This document shows, in pieces, positions 26,252-31,941 of a DNA stretch of 41,600 nucleotides. Location of the stretch: positions 1 to 41,600 of IMG/VR virus record IMGVR_UViG_3300031787_000278. One strand, 5' to 3'. The stretch comes from a virus. A program made the position numbers and the translations under genes. The notes below the pieces were generated by a model that saw only the letters and a list, made by a program, of their open reading frames with translations, was not told the DNA's origin and did no database searches. Within the stretch, counting starts at the first letter, position 1. Every line of letters begins with the position of its first letter.

Positions 26252-26289
26252 CTTTGTTTGTTGGTTAAAATCGACACTTCCCGCAATAT

Positions 26290-26305
26290 ACTAACGTATG
26301 TTAGT
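26290..26305. repeat. Palindrome ACTAAC-GTAT-GTTAGT
   Basis: Perfect 6-base arms around a 4-base spacer, 50 bases upstream of the primase-helicase start. GTTAGT recurs at about 26607 and 26705 in the same region. The arrangement suits a dimeric repressor or initiator site for the leftward operon. No named protein can be assigned. Confidence 0.5.
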
Positions 26306-26314
26306 TAAAATGTT

Positions 26315-26351
26315 ATTCACGTTTTTGGTACGAAAATCGTGAATCGTTCAC
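26315..26351. repeat. Inverted GTGAAT half-site cluster (operator or parS-like)
   Basis: ATTCACG (26315-26321) is matched by CGTGAAT (26338-26344), with inner TTTT/AAAA extending the dyad by four pairs around one bulged base. The right arm itself begins a second dyad GTGAA-TCG-TTCAC (26339-26351). Three half-sites in 37 bases next to a ParB-like gene suggest cooperative binding, possibly by that protein; this is inference. Confidence 0.5.
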
Positions 26352-26399
26352 AAACGCGGGGAAAATGGCCGTTTCGCTCTAATGCCACAGAATAGGCCC

Positions 26400-26487
26400 T
26401 AGAATCGACGATCGCCATTAAACGTCCGAACATACCAACCGCCCGCCGAACGCCCGCCAGCCGGCCAGCCAGCCCGTAGAATCGACG
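26400..26487. repeat. Direct repeat TAGAATCGACG flanking a GC-rich segment
   Basis: Exact 11-base copies lie at 26400-26410 and 26477-26487, 77 bases apart. Between them is a GC-rich run of short repeated words (CCCGCCAG, CCGGCCAGCCAGCCC) that differs sharply from the AT-rich flank. Two spaced copies could be initiator iterons; the number is too small for certainty. Confidence 0.4.
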
Positions 26488-26570
26488 CCTAAGCCTACCG
26501 GCTCCCGGCAGGGTGAAACCGGGAATAACGTCAACCCTGTAACAACCCCTATTCTATGTTATTAAGTTTG

Positions 26571-26584
26571 GAAAATAGATTTTC
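26571..26584. repeat. Palindrome GAAAAT-AG-ATTTTC
   Basis: Perfect 6-base arms with a two-base centre in the AT-rich part of the intergenic hub. It can be a protein site or part of a DNA unwinding element. It lacks a GC-rich stem, so it is not a terminator. Confidence 0.4.
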
Positions 26585-26630
26585 TAAGGGTATACGCTCC
26601 CTAATGTTAGTTGTTATTTGTTATTCCAAG

Positions 26631-26658
26631 TTGGCAGTATCAGTATCCTTAGTATCAT
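26631..26658 (+). promoter_or_regulatory. Putative sigma70-type promoter toward the ParB-like gene
   Basis: TTGGCA at 26631-26636 is followed after 16 bases by TATCAT at 26653-26658, close to the -35 and -10 consensus. It lies in the AT-rich end of the hub and would give a leader of roughly 180 bases before the ParB-like start. The -10 hexamer is part of the repeated GTATCATATCAT element, so that element may regulate this promoter. Confidence 0.45.
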
Positions 26659-26665
26659 ATCATAG
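26652..26665 (+). repeat. GTATCRTATCAT element
   Basis: Reads GTATCATATCATAG. It overlaps the proposed -10 box and is preceded by two further GTATC words at 26637 and 26643 (CAGTATCAGTATCC). The tandem five- to six-base spacing suggests a site read by a protein with repeated contacts. Confidence 0.5.
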
Positions 26666-26748
26666 AAACTTTATTTTCCGGTGAATAAAACCGGCTCTCA
26701 ACACGTTAGTATGTTGAAATGGCGATCAGGTCGATTCTCACCCGTTGA

Positions 26749-26762
26749 GTATCGTATCATGA
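26749..26762 (+). repeat. GTATCRTATCAT element
   Basis: Reads GTATCGTATCATGA, about 80 bases before the ParB-like start codon. It matches 38403-38416 base for base, and the identity extends through the following GAA. No -35 box lies at proper distance, so promoter function is less likely here than protein binding. Confidence 0.5.
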
Positions 26763-26773
26763 GAACCGGGTAA

Positions 26774-26798
26774 AACCAGTATCATGGTGAGACTGGTT
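26774..26798 (+). promoter_or_regulatory. Leader hairpin AACCAGT/ACTGGTT
   Basis: A 7-base perfect stem encloses an 11-base loop that carries ATCATGGTGAG. A weaker outer pairing GAACC (26763-26767) with GGTTC (26811-26815) can enclose it. The structure lies in the leader of the ParB-like gene and is followed at 26821 by TTTT, so it could act as an attenuator or RNA-binding site. Confidence 0.4.
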
Positions 26799-26841
26799 CA
26801 GTAAGTCTGGGTTCCGGCCCTTTTATCATGGAGAATTTGCT

Positions 26842-27861
26842 ATGTCCAATTCTGCGACCGCAGAAGCTCCTGCTATTCAGCAGGAAAGTATCAAGGTTAC
26901 TGGCGACGTGAAGATGATTTCGACTGCCAAGGTTGTGCCGTCGAAGATCGCCCTTCGCGGAGTCAAGGACCAAACCGAGGAGTTCCAAAACCTGCTCAAC
27001 AGTATTCGTCTGCACGGTATCATGAACAGCATCACTGTTCGTGAACTGCCGGATGGTACTTACGGTCTGGTTGACGGTCTGCAACGTTTCACTTGTGCCC
27101 AACGCTTGGGCATGGAAACTGTTCCGGCCCGTATCATGGCGATGGACGATGCTGAGACTTTGAAGGCTCAGATCATCACCAACGTTCACCGCGTCAAGCA
27201 ACGCCCTGCCGAAGTCGCACAACACCTGTTGCGTATCTTGAGCTTGGACCCGCTGCTGACTGTGAACGAACTGGCTCGCCAGATGGCTCAGTCACCAGCG
27301 TGGGTCGAACAGCAACTCGACCTCAACAACCTGTTGCCGGAAGCAAAGGTTGCGGTTGATAACGGTTCGCTGAACCTGAGTTCGGCCTACATGCTCTCAA
27401 AGCTGCCTCTGGACCGCCAGAAGGACGAGTTCGAGAACGCATTGAAGGAACCGTCGCTCCAGTTCGTCGCTCGGATGCGGGAAGTCGTCAAGAAGATTCG
27501 TGACGACAAGAACGCTGGCCGTGATAGCGGCAAGATCGAATGGCGTCCGCCTGTCCACCTGCGTCCTTTCGCTTCCGTCGAGACGGAATACAAGGCGATT
27601 CTGGATGGCAAGGAATCCACCGTCCTCAAGATGCTGGAAGCCGAAGGCGTGAAGGTCACGGAGCAAGTCAAGCAAACCGCTCTCCGCGTTGTTGCTTGGG
27701 CTTTGCACCAAGATACTGCGACCAAGGAAGCTGCTCAAGCCGAGCATGACCGTCGCGTCAAGGCCAAGGAAGCTGAGAAGGCAGCACGTGAAGCTGAAAA
27801 GCAGAAGCAACGTGAAGCCAAGGCAGCCGAAGCCTCGACCTCCAAGACTATCTTCGAGTAG
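26842..27861 (+). CDS. ParB-like DNA-binding protein, first paralog
   Basis: 339 residues, first gene of the rightward arm, with GGAGAA 7 to 12 bases before the ATG. Residues ~30-125 form a ParB/Srx-type N-terminal domain: a 'LLNSIRLHGIMNSITVRELP' strand-helix unit, GLVDGLQRFTCAQRLG in place of the usual GERR box, and ITNVHRVKQRPAEVAQHL in place of ENxQR. A helix-turn-helix follows (TVNELARQMAQSPAWVEQQL). The last ~60 residues are a charged coiled coil. ParB proteins are CTP switches that load on centromere-like DNA, but phage members also act as regulators or nucleases. The altered ENxQR-type motif leaves CTP use uncertain. The adjacent repeat region is a natural binding target. Confidence 0.8.
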   Translation: MSNSATAEAPAIQQESIKVTGDVKMISTAKVVPSKIALRGVKDQTEEFQNLLNSIRLHGIMNSITVRELPDGTYGLVDGLQRFTCAQRLGMETVPARIMAMDDAETLKAQIITNVHRVKQRPAEVAQHLLRILSLDPLLTVNELARQMAQSPAWVEQQLDLNNLLPEAKVAVDNGSLNLSSAYMLSKLPLDRQKDEFENALKEPSLQFVARMREVVKKIRDDKNAGRDSGKIEWRPPVHLRPFASVETEYKAILDGKESTVLKMLEAEGVKVTEQVKQTALRVVAWALHQDTATKEAAQAEHDRRVKAKEAEKAAREAEKQKQREAKAAEASTSKTIFE

Positions 27862-27884
27862 TCGGTAGTCTTTCTCTTTCTTTT
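27846..27884 (+). terminator. Weak terminator-like hairpin
   Basis: GACTA (27846-27850) can pair with TAGTC at 27859-27863 or 27866-27870, followed by a pyrimidine run TTTCTCTTTCTTTT. The 5-base stem overlaps the stop codon of the ParB-like gene. It is weak and may only reduce readthrough into the next gene, which starts 49 bases later. Confidence 0.3.
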
Positions 27885-27910
27885 ACAGTTACCAGTTAGG
27901 AGATTTTATC

Positions 27911-28564
27911 GTGAACGACCTTTCAGTTCTTTCCAATGCTGTTGCCGTTTCGTCCGTTGATATGAAGGAATTATCATCGGTTGTCGGTGGTGGAGCCTTT
28001 CTCCCTTATATCACGCTGTGTGGATCGTCCTCCGACCTTGCGAAAGAGGGCAAAATCCCAATGGGCAATTTCGCCCTTGTTCGAGGCAAAGATAACGCGG
28101 CCGATTTGGGCAAGACCTTCGTAATGGTGGTCTTGGCTGTTCGTCCCGTTGCTTTGAAGTTCTCGGAGGGAGATCGGTTCTACGACCCGAAGTCGGCAGA
28201 GTTCCAAGATATTCGACGCCAAGCTGACGGCCCCGGTCAAACGGGTTGTGGCTACGGCCCTGAGTTCTTGGTCTGGCTCCCAGAGCATGGTTGCTTTGCC
28301 CAGTATGGATTGTTCTCCAAGACTGGCCGTAACGAGTCGCCCAATTTGGTTGGACCATTGACCAAGAGTGGGCCATTTGTTTGTACGCAAACCTCGCACC
28401 TTATCACTGGTAAGGGTCCGAACCCTTACAAGTGGCATGGACCGCGTACCGGCGAATACAATCTTGACGTTCAGCTCCCAGACGTTGAAGCGGTCAAGCA
28501 CGAGGTTGATAAGTTTATCAATCCGCCGGTGGTTGAGAAAGTTGACGAACAACTGGATCGGTAG
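27911..28564 (+). CDS. Conserved phage replication-region protein, 217 aa
   Basis: Starts at a GTG with TAGGAG about 10 bases upstream. The protein has a hydrophobic 'GGGAFLPYITLCGSSSDLAKEG' opening, a central VMVVLAVRPVALKFSEG strand pair, CGYGPEFLVWLPEHGCFAQY and a late YKWHGP motif. I recall similar small proteins with FLPYLQL and YGPEFLVY segments in other phages, close to ParB-like or replication genes, but without a proven role. A beta-barrel single-stranded DNA-binding protein would fit size and place; this is a guess. A strong terminator follows, so it ends a two-gene unit with the ParB-like protein. Confidence 0.6.
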   Translation: MNDLSVLSNAVAVSSVDMKELSSVVGGGAFLPYITLCGSSSDLAKEGKIPMGNFALVRGKDNAADLGKTFVMVVLAVRPVALKFSEGDRFYDPKSAEFQDIRRQADGPGQTGCGYGPEFLVWLPEHGCFAQYGLFSKTGRNESPNLVGPLTKSGPFVCTQTSHLITGKGPNPYKWHGPRTGEYNLDVQLPDVEAVKHEVDKFINPPVVEKVDEQLDR

Positions 28565-28585
28565 TCTAGTTGTCCTTTGGGTGGG

Positions 28586-28615
28586 CACACGGGTCGAAAG
28601 GCCCGTGTGTTTTTT
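28586..28615 (+). terminator. Intrinsic terminator
   Basis: CACACGGGTC (28586-28595) pairs over ten positions, one of them G-U, with GGCCCGTGTG (28600-28609) around a stable GAAA tetraloop, followed by six T. It separates the ParB-like unit from the helicase unit. The next start codon (28616) abuts the T run. Confidence 0.88.
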
Positions 28616-28930
28616 ATGTTTGCGAAATTCACTCCTGAAAAATTTAATGCCCTCTACAAAGAGGGTTTTGGCGTATCATCGTTCAACACTACCAAACATT
28701 CATGTTTGCAGTTGTTAGGCGATCCCAACGTTCATGCCTATGAGACGTACCTAAGTATCATACCTGAGCATCAACTGTTGGACTTAATTAACAGCGGTCT
28801 TGGTCAGATAACAATCAAACGCTGCTCTCAATATCCTCACTTGTTCATGGTGGCAATCACCACCAACGACTGGAGCCGATTAAATGCCTTCAACGTCAAC
28901 CCTCCTCCGGCAGGAAAAATTCACGGTTAA
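28616..28930 (+). CDS. Hypothetical protein, 104 aa, starting at a terminator
   Basis: The ATG at 28616 directly follows the T run of the terminator and has no ribosome site; an upstream TTG would put the hairpin inside the coding region. The product begins MFAKFTPEKFNALYKEGFG and has a mixed alpha/beta pattern, including IIPEHQLLDLINSGLGQITI and HLFMVAITTNDWSRLN. Its last 47 bases overlap the helicase start in another frame. No family is recognised. Translation would need readthrough transcripts or a leaderless start, so it is either attenuated or expressed at a low level. Confidence 0.5.
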   Translation: MFAKFTPEKFNALYKEGFGVSSFNTTKHSCLQLLGDPNVHAYETYLSIIPEHQLLDLINSGLGQITIKRCSQYPHLFMVAITTNDWSRLNAFNVNPPPAGKIHG

Positions 28931-30743
28931 GTGGATTGGACAGAAATACTACCGTGATATCGAGTGTACCGTTCGCGGTTCTCGCATCTCGGTCAAGTTC
29001 CCGTATGATAAGTTCCTACTCGATGCGGTCAAGACCTCGTTCGAGGGTCGCACGTGGGACATGGAAAAGAAGGAATGGTCTTTTCCTATCACCCAACGCA
29101 ACTTGTTTCAATTTGAATTGTTGCAAGGGAAATACGGACCAGAGCCAAAGACTAATTGGCCGGTCAACATTGAAATACAGAAAGAGGATATCGACGCGGT
29201 TATTGAAGGTCGCGGTATCACTCTCTACCAGCATCAATACGAAATCATCAGCCACATCCTATTGAAGCGTCAGTTCCTTGTCGCGGCGGATATGGGTCTT
29301 GGCAAAACACTGTGTACTATCGTGGCAATGGAAATTCTTGCCGGTGATAGTAATCCTTACATCTTGTGGGTCGGTCCCAAGGGGCCGTTGACCGCAGCAA
29401 GGTTGGAGTTTGCAAAGTGGCGTAGCCCTTTGCGACCAGAGTTCATGACGTATGATGCGCTTAGGATTGCGTTACAGAGGTGGGACCGACCCACTCCTCA
29501 AATTTTTGTCATGGATGAAATCTCTTGCTGCAAGACGGCGACCTCGCAACGTACCAAGGCTTGCCAGTACGTTGCGGACTCTATGCGTGACGAGAAAGTC
29601 CAGCCCATGATAGTTGGGTTGACTGGTACGCCCTCGCCAAAGACACCTGTTGACTGGTGGGCAGAGGTTGAGATCATTCGTCCCGGTTGGATCACTGAGA
29701 AGTCTCCCCGTGACTTACAGGCCCGTCTTGGCGTGTTGTCGGAGCATGATGATGGGATCACTAAGTTCAAGAAACTTGAAACGTGGAAAGATAGCACAGA
29801 CAAATGCGATATCTGTGGTAAGACGGAGCAGGAACATGCAAACGCCCCTTGGGACTTCAACCATCCGTATGTTGCCGGTTCGGATGAGGTATCAGCGTTT
29901 GGCAAACGGCTCCGTGGTCCGGTTGGAGTCTGGCTCAAGTCCGACTGTCTTGATTTGCCAGAGAAGCGTTACGAATGTATCCAGTTCGAGCCAACACAAG
30001 AAATACTATCATTGGCTCGTACCGTTGTCAACCGTACCAAACGTGCTGCGGATGCACTCATCAAGCTACGTACGCTGTCCGATGGCTTTCTCTATGAAGA
30101 AGTTGAAACGGGGTCCGAACCTTGCACGGAGTGCATCAATGGGCAGGTGAATATCAGCCCAGATGAAATGGGACCGTGTGCCATTTGTTCCGGGTCTGGT
30201 CGTGCCCCAGTTATGACTCGCGTTACTAAGGAGTTCGCTTGTCCTAAGATTGACTTGTTGATACAATTGCTTTCCGAGCATGAGGAAGTTGGTCGCTTGT
30301 GCGTTTATGCAGGCTTCCAAGGTTCTGTGGATCGGATTCAAAAGGTTGGGTTACAACAGGGATGGTCAGTGTTTAAGGCTGATGGTCGTGGGTGGTCATT
30401 CACAACTCACGAAGGCTTGATCCCAATGACTCAAGAAGCGATGGTCGAACGCTTCCAATCAAAGGATGATAGGATCATGTTCGTTGGACAACCGGGTGCA
30501 GCAGGTATGGGTCTCACCCTTACTGCTTCACCTACGACCTATTTCTACTCCAACGACTTCAACCCACAGTCCCGGTTCCAAGCCGAGGATCGTATTCATC
30601 GTATTGGTATGGACGTTATTCGTGGCGGTCGTATCATTGATGTTATTCATCTGCCCTCAGATGAAAAGGTAATTAACAGCCTTGTTAATAGTCGTAATCT
30701 ACAAAGTATCACAATGGACGAATTGAGAGGCTACTATGTATAA
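28884..30743 (+). CDS. SNF2-type SF2 helicase with HARP-like N-terminus
   Basis: 619 residues. GGAG lies about 8 bases before the ATG. Residues ~15-85 resemble a HARP domain (VRGSRISVKFPYDKFLLDAV, then TWDMEKKEWSFPI), known from SMARCAL1 annealing helicases. The motor follows: Q-like YQHQYEI, motif I AADMGLGKT, motif II VMDEIS, motif III GLTGTPSP, motif VI QAEDRIHRIG. Between the lobes are Cys clusters CDICGKTEQEH and CTECINGQ...CAICSGSG, probably zinc sites. Such enzymes rewind or remodel replication forks and displace bound proteins. It is coupled to the second ParB-like gene by an 8-base overlap. Confidence 0.85.
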   Translation: MPSTSTLLRQEKFTVKWIGQKYYRDIECTVRGSRISVKFPYDKFLLDAVKTSFEGRTWDMEKKEWSFPITQRNLFQFELLQGKYGPEPKTNWPVNIEIQKEDIDAVIEGRGITLYQHQYEIISHILLKRQFLVAADMGLGKTLCTIVAMEILAGDSNPYILWVGPKGPLTAARLEFAKWRSPLRPEFMTYDALRIALQRWDRPTPQIFVMDEISCCKTATSQRTKACQYVADSMRDEKVQPMIVGLTGTPSPKTPVDWWAEVEIIRPGWITEKSPRDLQARLGVLSEHDDGITKFKKLETWKDSTDKCDICGKTEQEHANAPWDFNHPYVAGSDEVSAFGKRLRGPVGVWLKSDCLDLPEKRYECIQFEPTQEILSLARTVVNRTKRAADALIKLRTLSDGFLYEEVETGSEPCTECINGQVNISPDEMGPCAICSGSGRAPVMTRVTKEFACPKIDLLIQLLSEHEEVGRLCVYAGFQGSVDRIQKVGLQQGWSVFKADGRGWSFTTHEGLIPMTQEAMVERFQSKDDRIMFVGQPGAAGMGLTLTASPTTYFYSNDFNPQSRFQAEDRIHRIGMDVIRGGRIIDVIHLPSDEKVINSLVNSRNLQSITMDELRGYYV

Positions 30744-31677
30744 GAACGTTCCACTTAACGAAATTTACTTGGACCATGAGTTCAATTGTCGCGGAAGATT
30801 TCTTCCAATTGATTGTGTCGAGTTGGCACGTTCAATACAGGAGATTGGCCTTCAACAACCTATCACGGTACGGGAACTGCGTGCAGAAGCCAGTCCCGGT
30901 CGTGTTGGCGAAGCAGACTTGATAGCCAAGGGCTACAAGTACAAAGTCATCACCGGACACCGACGCTTCACGGCTTGCAAGATCAACAAAGCTGAGACGG
31001 TTGAAGCTAAGATTCTTCCGGCTGATACTTACGATGCAGCTTGCGAGGATGCCAACCTTGTTGAGAACATTCAACGGGCCGACTTGACAATTGAACAAGA
31101 GGCCAAGGCTCTCAAGCGGTACGTCAATCGTGGCGAGTCTGCCCAAGCGATTGCGGATCGGTTGGGTATGTCCAACGGTTGGGTGCGAACCCGTGTGATG
31201 TTGCTCGACTTGCCGGACGAAGTGCAAACGTTGGCAGGGAAAGGCTTCATCAATCAAAATGATATTCGGGAGCTTCATCGCCACCGTGTATCAGACCGAC
31301 GGGTGATCGAACTTGCAGCCAAGTTGAGGGATGCACGTATCAACCACCAGAAGGCCAGTGTTGATCGTCTTGTGAAGAACAAGCCAGTATCAAAGAAAGA
31401 GAAAAAGGAACGTGGTCCTAACGCCGTTTCTGATTTGATGGAACAGGTTCGTTCTCTTTTCTGCTCCATCAACAGGGACATTTCAATCCCTGTCCATGAT
31501 TGGGTATCAGCCGAAGGAAACAGTATCGTGACAGCGGTACTGGCATGGTCAGGAGGATTCATCAACAATGACGAACTTTGGGATCGAATTGAGCAATTTG
31601 GAAGCACTTTCGGTGTACGAGTCGAGCGGCCCGTTTTCGCCGAGGATGAACAGACTGTTGCTGGAATCGCTAGTTAA
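30736..31677 (+). CDS. ParB-like protein, second paralog
   Basis: 313 residues with a more canonical ParB core than the first paralog: LARSIQEIGLQQPITV, then KVITGHRRFTACKINKAETV (the GxRR box) and EDANLVENIQRADLTIEQEA (the ENxQR CTP-binding motif), then a helix-turn-helix SAQAIADRLGMSNGWVRTRV. A Lys-rich linker (VKNKPVSKKEKKERGP) leads to a separate C-terminal domain of ~90 residues ending in ERPVFAEDEQTV. It lies between a remodelling helicase and the DNA polymerase, so a role in DNA replication, organisation or gene control is likely. No ParA ATPase gene is in the window. Confidence 0.83.
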   Translation: MYKNVPLNEIYLDHEFNCRGRFLPIDCVELARSIQEIGLQQPITVRELRAEASPGRVGEADLIAKGYKYKVITGHRRFTACKINKAETVEAKILPADTYDAACEDANLVENIQRADLTIEQEAKALKRYVNRGESAQAIADRLGMSNGWVRTRVMLLDLPDEVQTLAGKGFINQNDIRELHRHRVSDRRVIELAAKLRDARINHQKASVDRLVKNKPVSKKEKKERGPNAVSDLMEQVRSLFCSINRDISIPVHDWVSAEGNSIVTAVLAWSGGFINNDELWDRIEQFGSTFGVRVERPVFAEDEQTVAGIAS

Positions 31678-31930
31678 TCCCGGACACTCCCGTTGTGATA
31701 TTTGTAAATCGTATTCAATACTTTACAGTCGCAACGGGAGTCATCGTTGCAGGAAGCATTACCCTTTGCTGCCCCGTGATAAGGATGTGACTGTTAATCT
31801 TGACTGTGGGTGTGAGTTAATAATTCACAAACGACATACTGAACTGTTATTTCGCACTTGCGGTGAGCATGATAAGAACCTCGCGTTGAGGTACTACTTT
31901 ATAATGGACACAGGTGATCCAGATTTGTAA
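31568..31930 (+). CDS. Small zinc-binding protein, 120 aa
   Basis: The ATG at 31568 has AGGAGG 11 bases upstream but overlaps the ParB-like gene by 110 bases; an in-frame ATG at 31646 would shorten the overlap to 32 bases yet has a poorly placed site. The part after residue 40 holds two likely metal knots, CDICKSYSILYSRNGSHRC-x2-H and LDCGCELIIHKRH...CGEH. It begins 11 bases before the polymerase gene. The double treble-clef pattern suggests nucleic-acid or protein binding. No family is recognised. The N-terminal 26 residues are the uncertain part. Confidence 0.6.
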   Translation: MTNFGIELSNLEALSVYESSGPFSPRMNRLLLESLVNPGHSRCDICKSYSILYSRNGSHRCRKHYPLLPRDKDVTVNLDCGCELIIHKRHTELLFRTCGEHDKNLALRYYFIMDTGDPDL

Positions 31931-31941
31931 AAGGAGCTAGG

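Larger units (their letters stand above)
26242..26841. other. Divergent intergenic control region, candidate origin
   Basis: These 600 bases lie between the divergent primase-helicase and ParB-like genes and hold no convincing gene. They contain an ACTAAC/GTTAGT palindrome (26290-26305), a cluster of GTGAAT half-sites (26315-26351), a GC-rich stretch of CCAG/CCGG/CCAG words (26450-26475), a direct repeat TAGAATCGACG (26400 and 26477), a GAAAAT/ATTTTC palindrome (26571-26584), an AT-rich block to 26640, a sigma70-like promoter and two GTATCRTATCAT elements. This mixture is what one expects of a phage origin or early switch. Origin function is inference. Confidence 0.6.
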
